Part shown: positions 1-4,047 of the stretch, one piece after another
How the letters are laid out: each line of letters starts with the position of its first letter
How positions within the stretch are numbered: the first letter of the stretch is position 1
Source: an uncultured Eubacteriales bacterium
Lineage (GTDB): Bacteria; Bacillota; Clostridia; Lachnospirales; CAG-274
Direction: 5' to 3'
DNA: 5,330 nt
Assembly (NCBI GenBank): GCA_905201505.1
Contig: CAJKOJ010000096.1
Coordinates: 1 to 5,330, forward strand
The notes under the pieces: generated by a model
What the model saw: only the letters and a program-made list of their open reading frames with translations
What the model was told of the DNA's origin: nothing
Databases searched by the model: none
Made by a program: the position numbers and the translations under genes

Positions 1-29
1 GGTCGTAGGTTCGAGCCCTACTCGGGGAG
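1..29 (+). tRNA. tRNA 3' fragment, probably tRNA-Asn (cut by window edge)
   Basis: Only the 3' third is present. The T-arm pairs GTAGG (5-9) with CCTAC (17-21) around the loop TTCGAGC (10-16). It is followed by the 3' acceptor strand TCGGGGA (22-28) and an unpaired G at 29 as discriminator base. The missing 5' strand would therefore begin UCCCCGA. A UCC-type acceptor start with a G discriminator is usual for bacterial tRNA-Asn, and Asn often sits beside Glu in Firmicute tRNA clusters. The anticodon lies outside the window, so the identity is an inference. CCA is not encoded. Confidence 0.8.
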
Positions 30-55
30 TTCTTATTTTTTATAAGTGAATATCA

Positions 56-127
56 GGCTCGTTGGTCAAGCGGCTAAGACGCGGCCCTCTCACGGCTGAA
101 ACAGGGGTTCGATTCCCCTACGAGTCA
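56..127 (+). tRNA. tRNA-Glu, anticodon CUC
   Basis: A full cloverleaf can be folded. The acceptor GGCTCGT (56-62) pairs with ACGAGTC (120-126). The D-stem is GTC (65-67) with GAC (78-80). The anticodon stem is CGGCC (82-86) with GGCTG (94-98). The T-stem is AGGGG (103-107) with CCCCT (115-119), and the discriminator is A127. The anticodon loop CTCTCAC (87-93) places CTC at 89-91, which reads GAG (Glu). The loop and T-arm closely match known bacterial tRNA-Glu, including the short variable loop. CCA is not encoded. The cell presumably also has the commoner UUC tRNA-Glu elsewhere. Confidence 0.95.
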
Positions 128-151
128 TCTTCTGTAAAGAAGATTTAATAT

Positions 152-223
152 GGCGACATAGCCAAGTGGCTAAGGCATTGGACTGCAACTCCACGATCCC
201 CAGTTCGAATCTGGGTGTCGCCT
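152..223 (+). tRNA. tRNA-Cys, anticodon GCA
   Basis: A cloverleaf folds with the acceptor GGCGACA (152-158) pairing with TGTCGCC (216-222). The D-stem is GCC (161-163) with GGC (174-176), and the T-stem is CCCAG (199-203) with CTGGG (211-215). The anticodon loop CTGCAAC (183-189) carries GCA at 185-187. The discriminator is T223, and U73 is a known cysteine identity base. The outermost anticodon-stem pair, T178 opposite C194, is a mismatch; the other four pairs are standard. CCA is not encoded. It is the last gene of the cluster, with a terminator 9 bases downstream. Confidence 0.96.
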
Positions 224-232
224 TTAATTATC

Positions 233-259
233 AACCTGCTTTTATAGCAGGTTTTTTTT
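233..259 (+). terminator. Intrinsic terminator of the tRNA cluster
   Basis: AACCTGCT (233-240) pairs perfectly with AGCAGGTT (246-253) around a 5-base loop and is followed by a run of T to 259. It begins 9 bases after tRNA-Cys and separates the tRNA unit from the signal peptidase promoter. Confidence 0.93.
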
Positions 260-288
260 ATTATCAATAAAATTTAATAAACACTTTA

Positions 289-317
289 TTGACATAAGTT
301 AGTAATTGTTGTATTAT
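289..317 (+). promoter_or_regulatory. Sigma-A-type promoter for the signal peptidase operon
   Basis: A perfect -35 box TTGACA (289-294) and a -10 box TATTAT (312-317) are separated by exactly 17 bases. Transcription would start near 324, giving a leader of about 30 bases that contains the ribosome binding site of the downstream gene. Confidence 0.88.
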
Positions 318-352
318 AAGAATAATCCGTGTGATTGGAGGAAAACTATTAT

Positions 353-1018
353 ATGAATGATGATAAATATGAAGATAATATAGATTCAGGAGAAAAGAAA
401 ACCAGTATATTAAAAGAAATTATGAGTTGGATAATGACTTTTGTTTTCGCTGTAGTATTTGCTTATTTAATTACAAAATTTATTATTGTTAATGCTGTCA
501 TACCTTCTGCTTCAATGGAAAATACTATAATGACAGGTGACAGAATTATTGCAAACAGAGTTGAATATTACTTTCAAGAGCCTGAAAGATATGATATAGC
601 AGTTTTTAAATTTCCTGATAATACAGATACCCTTTATATTAAAAGAGTTATTGGTCTTCCCGGTGAAAAAATTGAAATAAAGGATAATGAAATTTATATA
701 AATAATAGTGAGAAACCATTGGAAGATAGTTTTGTAAATGGTGATATGTTTACTGAGGATATTGTATATAATGTACCTGCAAAAGGCGATAAACTTCAGG
801 ATTACAGTAATTTCATTAATGACACAGAACTTTATGATAAAGATGGTGATGGATTATTTGATGAAAATTGTTACTTTATGATGGGTGATAACAGAAATAA
901 ATCTGCGGATTCAAGAGCTTGGAATAATAAATTTGTTCCGGAATCTCTTATGCAGGGTAAAGCTATTTTTAGGTATTTTCCTATTAATAAGATGAAAGTA
1001 ATTAAAAATGATTTTTAA
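353..1018 (+). CDS. lepB: Type I signal peptidase, membrane-anchored
   Basis: Serine/lysine protease that removes signal peptides from exported proteins at the outer face of the membrane. The 221-residue product has an acidic cytoplasmic tail (about 1-25), one membrane helix (about 26-46) and an extracytoplasmic catalytic domain. Family motifs are clear: PSASMENT with the nucleophile Ser54, YIKRVIGLPGE with the general base Lys97, and GDNRNKSADSR (178-188). Asn57 replaces the usual Pro of the SMxPT box, a change I believe also occurs in clostridial homologues. An acidic insert, DKDGDGLFDE (162-171), precedes the last motif and resembles a calcium-binding loop. The ATG at 353 is chosen because GGAGGA (337-342) lies 10 bases upstream. 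The in-frame TTG at 335 would overlap that site and lacks its own. The gene is probably co-transcribed with the downstream DUF1858 gene, 33 bases away. B. subtilis names such enzymes sip. Confidence 0.95.
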   Translation: MNDDKYEDNIDSGEKKTSILKEIMSWIMTFVFAVVFAYLITKFIIVNAVIPSASMENTIMTGDRIIANRVEYYFQEPERYDIAVFKFPDNTDTLYIKRVIGLPGEKIEIKDNEIYINNSEKPLEDSFVNGDMFTEDIVYNVPAKGDKLQDYSNFINDTELYDKDGDGLFDENCYFMMGDNRNKSADSRAWNNKFVPESLMQGKAIFRYFPINKMKVIKNDF

Positions 1019-1051
1019 ATTTAAGTTTAAATGTAAAGGAGATTATAAATT

Positions 1052-1258
1052 ATGGCACAGAAAGTTACAAAGGATATGATTATAGGTGAGTTAATTATGA
1101 TTGATAAGGGAATAATACCTATTCTTATGCAGGCAGGTATGCATTGTATAGGATGCCCTTCTTCTCAGGGTGAAACTCTTGAAGAAGCTTGTATGGTGCA
1201 TGGTATGGATTCAGAAGCTTTGTTAAAAGATATAAATGACTATTTAGCTTCTAAATAA
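1052..1258 (+). CDS. DUF1858 small protein (hybrid-cluster-protein-associated redox disulfide domain)
   Basis: A 68-residue protein consisting of a single DUF1858 domain. It has the typical start VTKDMIIGELI (residues 5-15), then a helix ending in AGMHCIGCPSSQGETLEEAC, and a C-terminal helix. The visible cysteines are Cys32 and Cys35 in a CxxC pair, plus Cys47. The family is named for its association with the hybrid cluster (prismane) protein and is related to the N-terminal domain of ScdA-type iron repair proteins. A redox or metal-related role is likely, but its substrate is unknown. There is no signal peptide, so it should be cytosolic. The site AAGGAG (1036-1041) is 10 bases before the ATG. 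It follows the signal peptidase gene by 33 bases without a terminator, so the two are probably co-transcribed, although no functional link is evident. Confidence 0.88.
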   Translation: MAQKVTKDMIIGELIMIDKGIIPILMQAGMHCIGCPSSQGETLEEACMVHGMDSEALLKDINDYLASK

Positions 1259-1297
1259 TTAATTAGTTTACAAAGTATTTATAGCATACACAAAAAC

Positions 1298-1328
1298 GGA
1301 CCGAGACATTAAGTTTCGGTCCATTTTT
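1298..1328 (+). terminator. Strong intrinsic terminator, possibly bidirectional
   Basis: A 10-bp stem pairs GGACCGAGAC (1298-1307) with GTTTCGGTCC (1313-1322), with one G-T wobble and a 5-base loop ATTAA. TTTTT follows at 1324-1328. Five A's at 1292-1296 would give a U run on the other strand, though no converging gene is present. It ends the signal peptidase/DUF1858 unit. Confidence 0.93.
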
Positions 1329-1349
1329 ATAATAATATCAAATTAGTAC

Positions 1350-1379
1350 TTGACAAGTCATTATAGGATATGGTATTAT
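1350..1379 (+). promoter_or_regulatory. Upstream promoter P1 (extended -10)
   Basis: TTGACA (1350-1355), an 18-base spacer and TATTAT (1374-1379), with TG at 1371-1372 giving an extended -10. The predicted start is near 1386. It lies 72 bases upstream of a second promoter (P2) and would add a longer, AT-rich leader, or make a short RNA ending at the hairpin and T-run at 1454-1477. Confidence 0.72.
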
Positions 1380-1421
1380 ATATACAGTGTCAAAAAAAGT
1401 TTAAAAATATTTATTTTTATC

Positions 1422-1450
1422 TTGACATTAAAAAATTAGTGTGTTATTAT
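1422..1450 (+). promoter_or_regulatory. Main promoter P2 of the rpmG-secE-nusG-rplKA operon (extended -10)
   Basis: A perfect TTGACA (1422-1427), a 17-base spacer and TATTAT (1445-1450) preceded by TG at 1442-1443. A very AT-rich tract just upstream (1391-1420) could act as an UP element. The predicted start is at about 1456-1457, which places the 5' end of the mRNA on or inside the first leader hairpin. The near-consensus design fits a highly expressed ribosomal operon. Confidence 0.87.
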
Positions 1451-1453
1451 TAG

Positions 1454-1477
1454 AAAGACGCGTATCGTCTTTTTTTT
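1454..1477 (+). promoter_or_regulatory. Terminator-like hairpin at the P2 transcription start
   Basis: AAAGACG (1454-1460) pairs with CGTCTTT (1466-1472) around the loop CGTAT, followed by more T's to 1477. By shape it is an intrinsic terminator. It coincides with the predicted P2 start, so for P2 transcripts it would be a 5'-terminal stem-loop, of a kind known to protect mRNAs from decay. For P1 transcripts it could terminate. Which of these applies cannot be told from sequence. Confidence 0.6.
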
Positions 1478-1533
1478 GTGTAGAATTTTTACACAAAAGT
1501 TTGCCTTTGGCAAAAGCAAGGTTTATGCCTTGC
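1474..1533 (+). promoter_or_regulatory. Array of three contiguous hairpins in the rpmG leader
   Basis: Hairpin A pairs TTTTGTGTA (1474-1482) with TACACAAAA (1490-1498). Hairpin B pairs TTTGCC (1500-1505) with GGCAAA (1509-1514). Hairpin C pairs GCAAGG (1516-1521) with CCTTGC (1528-1533). All are perfect and separated by one base each. The remaining leader, 1534-1570, is AT-rich and unstructured up to the ribosome binding site. I do not recognise the motif as a known riboswitch, T-box or ribosomal protein leader; a structured cis-acting RNA is inferred. Confidence 0.6.
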
Positions 1534-1583
1534 ACAGACAAATTTATAAATAAAATTTAATTATTCAGAAAGAGGTGGAAGTC

Positions 1584-1733
1584 TTGAGAACAAGAATTAC
1601 ATTAGCTTGTACAGAGTGTAAGCAGAGAAATTATGACACTATGAAGGACAAGAAAGTACATCCTGACAGAATGGAAACTAAGAAGTATTGTAAGTTTTGC
1701 AAAACACATACTTTACACAGAGAAACTAAATAA
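1584..1733 (+). CDS. rpmG: 50S ribosomal protein L33, zinc-ribbon (C+) form
   Basis: A 49-residue protein beginning MRTRITLACTECKQRNYD and ending HRETK, the expected length and ends for bacterial L33. Four cysteines in two CxxC pairs (Cys9/Cys12 and Cys36/Cys39) mark the zinc-binding form rather than the cysteine-free paralogue. L33 sits near the E site of the 50S subunit. The start is TTG at 1584: GAGGTG (1572-1577) lies 6 bases upstream, and the conserved N-terminus begins exactly there. The in-frame GTG at 1575 overlaps the binding site and is rejected. It is the first gene of the operon, in its usual clostridial position before secE. No tRNA-Trp gene lies between rpmG and secE, although some relatives have one. 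Confidence 0.96.
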   Translation: MRTRITLACTECKQRNYDTMKDKKVHPDRMETKKYCKFCKTHTLHRETK

Positions 1734-1797
1734 TCAAATTATTTGATGAAAGAGTTTTGAATTTATTGCATTTTACCTCATGAAAGGGGAAGTCAGA

Positions 1798-2001
1798 ATG
1801 GAAAATAAAAAATTTGATTTTTCAGGCTGGGTTAAAATACATGTAGCTGAATTTAAGCGTATTATTTGGCCTAGTAAGGAAGAAATTATTAAAGAAACCC
1901 TCTCAGTTATTGTAATTTCATTAATTTTCGGTGCTATTGTTATCGGATTTGATTATATTGTAGAGTTTGGATACAACGCATTATTAAGTTTATTAGGTTA
2001 A
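1798..2001 (+). CDS. secE: Preprotein translocase subunit SecE
   Basis: The small membrane subunit that clamps SecY in the SecYEG protein-export channel. The 67-residue product is the short, single-helix form usual in Gram-positives. An amphipathic N-terminal segment holds the family signature AEFKRIIWPSKEEI (residues 17-30), followed by one membrane helix (about 34-56) and a short tail. The ATG at 1798 is preferred because AGGGGA (1785-1790) is 7 bases upstream. The in-frame ATG at 1780 would add six residues but has no ribosome binding site and lies just before that purine run. It follows rpmG by 64 bases with no terminator and precedes nusG by 18 bases, an almost universal bacterial arrangement. 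Confidence 0.97.
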   Translation: MENKKFDFSGWVKIHVAEFKRIIWPSKEEIIKETLSVIVISLIFGAIVIGFDYIVEFGYNALLSLLG

Positions 2002-2019
2002 TGAAGTGAGGTTATAACA

Positions 2020-2559
2020 ATGTCAGAGGAACTTAACAATCAGCTTAGATGGTATGTTATTCATACTTACTCCGGCTATGAAAATAAAGTTAAGACCAAT
2101 ATTGAGAAACTAGTCGAAAACGGAGGACTGGAAAATTACATTCAGGAAATTTCAGTACCTATGGAAGAGGCAGTTGAAATCAAAAATGGTATAAAGAAAA
2201 CAGTCCAGAGAAAGAAATTTCCGGGATATGTTCTTCTTAAAATGATTATGAATGACGATACATGGTACGTTGTAAGGAACACCAGAGGTGTTACCAGCTT
2301 CGTAGGCCCCGGAAGTAAGCCTGTTCCTCTCACTGATGCAGAGGTTATGGCAATGGGTCTTGAAAGCGTCGATATTACTGATATTGATATTGCTGTAGGT
2401 GACAGTGTTGTAGTAACAACAGGAGCTTTTGCAGACAATGTTGGTACAGTTAAAGAAATCAACTTAGCTAAGAAAACAGTTACAGTTGCTATTTCTTTAT
2501 TTGGTCGTGAGACCCCAATGGAACTGGACTTTACACAGGTTCAGGCATTAGTAAAGTAA
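2020..2559 (+). CDS. nusG: Transcription termination/antitermination factor NusG
   Basis: A general elongation factor that binds RNA polymerase beside the clamp and, in bacteria, links it to Rho or to the ribosome. The 179-residue length is standard. The N-terminal NGN domain (about 9-110) contains WYVIHTYSGYENKV, the conserved FPGYVLLKM (67-75) and VRNTRGVTSFVG (85-96). The C-terminal KOW domain starts at about residue 126, with VGDSVVVTTGAFADNVGTV. The position directly after secE and before rplK, together with the ordinary length, argues for housekeeping NusG rather than a specialised paralogue such as LoaP or RfaH. The ATG at 2020 is preceded by GAGGT (2008-2012), 7 bases away. Confidence 0.97.
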   Translation: MSEELNNQLRWYVIHTYSGYENKVKTNIEKLVENGGLENYIQEISVPMEEAVEIKNGIKKTVQRKKFPGYVLLKMIMNDDTWYVVRNTRGVTSFVGPGSKPVPLTDAEVMAMGLESVDITDIDIAVGDSVVVTTGAFADNVGTVKEINLAKKTVTVAISLFGRETPMELDFTQVQALVK

Positions 2560-2571
2560 ACTGATGATTAT

Positions 2572-2590
2572 TGAGAACAAAATGTTCTCA
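2572..2590 (+). promoter_or_regulatory. Perfect 8-bp stem-loop in the rplK leader
   Basis: TGAGAACA (2572-2579) pairs with TGTTCTCA (2583-2590) around AAA. There is no T-run after it, so it is not an intrinsic terminator. It touches the first base of the L1-binding motif at 2591 and could stack on it. Function is unknown. Confidence 0.55.
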
Positions 2591-2627
2591 GTGGGAGGGA
2601 AAACCCCATTATCCCGCTAATTACCAC
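2591..2627 (+). promoter_or_regulatory. Ribosomal protein L1 binding site in the rplK leader (autoregulation)
   Basis: GTGG (2591-2594) pairs with CCAC (2624-2627), and GGGA (2597-2600) pairs with TCCC (2612-2615). A GA bulge lies on the 5' side and GCTAATTA on the 3' side. The strings GTGGGAGG and TACCAC occur in the L1 site of 23S rRNA (helix 76 region), and L1 is known to repress its own operon by binding such mRNA mimics. The motif ends 5 bases before the rplK ribosome binding site, placed to block initiation. A near copy precedes rplA. Confidence 0.8.
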
Positions 2628-2647
2628 ATTATAGGAGGTGCCTTAAA

Positions 2648-3073
2648 ATGGCAAAAAAGGTTGAAGGTTTTATTAAGTTACAGATCGCTGCTGGTAAAGC
2701 TACACCAGCACCACCAGTTGGTCCTGCTTTAGGTCAGCATGGTGTTAATATCATGGGCTTCTGTAAGGAGTTCAATGAAAGAACTGCTAAGGATGCAGGT
2801 CTTATTATTCCTGTTGTTATTACAGTATACCAGGACAAGAGCTTTACATTCGTTACAAAGACTCCACCTGCAGCTGTTCTTTTAAAGAAGGCTTGTAAGA
2901 TTGAGTCTGGTTCAGGTGTTCCTAACAAGACTAAGGTTGCAACTATTTCTAGAGCTGAGGTTCAGAAGATTGCAGAATTAAAGATGCAGGACTTAACTGC
3001 AGCTAGCATTGATGCAGCTATAAGCATGGTTGCCGGTACAGCTAGAAGTATGGGTATTGTTGTAGAGGACTAA
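2648..3073 (+). CDS. rplK: 50S ribosomal protein L11
   Basis: L11 forms the base of the GTPase-associated stalk with L10/L12 and is needed for the stringent factor Rel to sense uncharged tRNA. The 141-residue product has normal length. The N-terminal domain carries the proline-rich hallmark GKATPAPPVGPALGQHGVNI (residues 16-35). The C-terminal rRNA-binding domain runs from about KTPPAAVLLKKA (71-82) through GSGVPNKTKV to GTARSMGIVVED at the end. The ATG at 2648 has an ideal AGGAGGTG (2633-2640) 7 bases upstream. Lysine is mostly coded AAG, unlike the AAA-rich flanking genes, fitting very high expression. The leader carries an L1-binding motif, so translation is probably controlled by the product of rplA. 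Confidence 0.98.
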   Translation: MAKKVEGFIKLQIAAGKATPAPPVGPALGQHGVNIMGFCKEFNERTAKDAGLIIPVVITVYQDKSFTFVTKTPPAAVLLKKACKIESGSGVPNKTKVATISRAEVQKIAELKMQDLTAASIDAAISMVAGTARSMGIVVED

Positions 3074-3084
3074 TTGTTAGATGT

Positions 3085-3113
3085 GTGGGAGGGAATACTC
3101 CCGATATTACCAC
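3085..3113 (+). promoter_or_regulatory. Second L1 binding site, between rplK and rplA
   Basis: The same architecture as the rplK leader motif: GTGG (3085-3088) with CCAC (3110-3113), GGGA (3091-3094) with TCCC (3099-3102), the 5' GA bulge and the 3' bulge GATATTA. The apical loop is only ATAC. It ends 3 bases before AGGAGG (3117-3122). The conserved helices and bulges with different loops support a real protein-binding RNA rather than chance repetition. Confidence 0.78.
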
Positions 3114-3129
3114 TTAAGGAGGAACTATT

Positions 3130-3825
3130 GTGAAAAGAGGAAAGAAATATCTCGAAAAGAGTAAGCTTGTAAACAAAGCTAATTTATATGATGTATCAGA
3201 GGCTTGTGCTTTAATTCCACAGGTTAGTACAGCTAAGTTTGATGAAACTGTTGAAGCTCATATCCGTTTAGGTGTTGACAGTCGTCATGCAGACCAGCAG
3301 GTTAGAGGTGCTGTTGTACTTCCTCACGGTACTGGTAAAACTGTAAGAGTTCTTGTTTTTGCTAAGAATGCTAAAGCTGATGAAGCTACAGCTGCAGGTG
3401 CAGATTATGTAGGTGCTGAAGATTTAGTTGCTAAAATTCAGAATGAAAACTGGTTTGATTTTGATGTAGTTGTTGCTACACCTGATATGATGGGTCTTGT
3501 TGGTAGAATTGGTAGAGTTTTAGGTCCTAAGGGCTTAATGCCAAATCCTAAGGCTGGTACTGTAACTATGGATGTTGCTAAGGCAATTGAGGATATTAAG
3601 GCTGGTAAGATTGAATATAGACTTGATAAGACTAATATTATTCATGTACCTGTAGGTAAAGTTTCTTTTGGTGCTGAAAAGCTTCAGGAAAACTTCCAGA
3701 CTCTTATGAGTGCTATTATAAAGGCTAAGCCATCTGCTGCAAAGGGTACTTACTTAAAGTCAGTTGTTCTTACAACTACTATGGGTCCTAGCGTTAAGGT
3801 TAATGCTGCTAAGCTTTCAGAATAA
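3130..3825 (+). CDS. rplA: 50S ribosomal protein L1
   Basis: L1 forms the mobile stalk near the E site of the 50S subunit and also represses translation of its own operon by binding mRNA. The 231-residue product has normal length. It starts MKRGKKYLEKSKLV, has HIRLGVDSRHADQQVRG (44-60) in domain I, and carries the L1 signature IGRVLGPKGLMPNPKAGTVT (127-146). The C-terminal part returns to domain I with GTYLKSVVLTTTMGPSVKV. The start is GTG at 3130, 7 bases after AGGAGG (3117-3122), and fits the conserved N-terminus. Codon use is strongly biased (AAG, GCT, GTT), as in rplK. It is the last gene of the operon here: a terminator follows within 30 bases, and rplJ-rplL are not next. Confidence 0.98.
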   Translation: MKRGKKYLEKSKLVNKANLYDVSEACALIPQVSTAKFDETVEAHIRLGVDSRHADQQVRGAVVLPHGTGKTVRVLVFAKNAKADEATAAGADYVGAEDLVAKIQNENWFDFDVVVATPDMMGLVGRIGRVLGPKGLMPNPKAGTVTMDVAKAIEDIKAGKIEYRLDKTNIIHVPVGKVSFGAEKLQENFQTLMSAIIKAKPSAAKGTYLKSVVLTTTMGPSVKVNAAKLSE

Positions 3826-3853
3826 TTTTTGAATAATTAAATTTGTCAGATAT

Positions 3854-3882
3854 AAAAGGGACTGTGTATACAGTCCTTTTTT
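3854..3882 (+). terminator. Intrinsic terminator of the ribosomal operon
   Basis: GGACTG (3859-3864) pairs with CAGTCC (3871-3876) around TGTATA, and the stem extends downward by G-T and A-T pairs. Six T's follow at 3877-3882. It ends transcription 29 to 57 bases after the rplA stop. Confidence 0.92.
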
Positions 3883-3947
3883 AATGAAAATAATGTAAAT
3901 TTAAATCGACAAGTAATTAATAGTTAAAAATTTTTTATATTATTAAG

Positions 3948-3986
3948 GAGTATTGTAAAATGTAGGTTATGCAATACTCTTTTTTT
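3948..3986 (+). terminator. Second terminator-like hairpin, enclosing a start-stop codon pair
   Basis: GAGTATTG (3948-3955) pairs perfectly with CAATACTC (3972-3979), followed by seven T's at 3980-3986. The 16-base loop is long for a terminator. The 5' arm overlaps AAGGAG (3945-3950), and ATG (3960-3962) directly followed by TAG (3963-3965) lies 9 bases after it inside the loop. It could be a back-up terminator for the rplA operon or the end of a short leader RNA. I find no convincing promoter between 3883 and 3945. Confidence 0.65.
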
Positions 3987-3997
3987 ATTAAATAGTA

Positions 3998-4026
3998 TTA
4001 ACACTTTTGACAGTAAAATCGTATTA
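3998..4026 (+). promoter_or_regulatory. Candidate ECF-type promoter for the sigma/anti-sigma operon
   Basis: TTAACAC (3998-4004) with its AAC core and CGTATTA (4020-4026) are separated by 15 bases between motifs, with 17 bases between AAC and CGT. This resembles the AAC...CGT layout of Gram-positive ECF promoters and would allow self-activation. The start would fall near 4033, leaving a very short leader. A TTGACA at 4007-4012 lies inside it but has no -10 at a proper distance. Confidence 0.45.
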
Positions 4027-4047
4027 CTATTGAAAGGAGGTATGAAA

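Noticed and set aside
335..352. TTG start for the signal peptidase
   Set aside because: It overlaps the GGAGGA binding site that serves the ATG at 353 and has none of its own.
1454..1583. T-box or known riboswitch in the rpmG leader
   Set aside because: No T-box sequence, specifier loop or other riboswitch core I know is visible; only simple hairpins are seen.
1734..1746. Palindrome TCAAAT-T-ATTTGA between rpmG and secE
   Set aside because: It is short and AT-only in its core, with no T-run. It would be a weak hairpin and chance is likely in this base composition.
1780..1797. Upstream ATG for secE
   Set aside because: No binding site precedes it, whereas AGGGGA is well placed for the ATG at 1798.
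1734..1797. tRNA-Trp between rpmG and secE, as in some relatives
   Set aside because: No cloverleaf or TTCGA T-loop can be found in these 64 bases.
2142..2462. Open reading frame on the minus strand inside nusG
   Set aside because: It lies wholly opposite a clear nusG gene, its product resembles no family I know, and no binding site or promoter is visible. It is a shadow frame.
2560..2647. L10-type (rplJ) leader before rplK
   Set aside because: The sequence instead matches the 23S L1-site mimic GTGGGAGG...TACCAC, and the downstream gene is rplK.
2734..2928. Open reading frame on the minus strand inside rplK
   Set aside because: It is opposite a highly biased ribosomal gene and is best explained by that codon bias.
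3883..3947. Sigma-A promoter from TCGACA (3906-3911) with TATATT or TATTAT near 3936-3943
   Set aside because: The spacing is 24-26 bases, far from the 16-18 expected.
4007..4034. TTGACA at 4007-4012 as a sigma-A promoter for the sigma factor
   Set aside because: At 16-18 bases downstream there is no TATAAT-like box; TATTAC and TACTAT are only 9 and 12 bases away.
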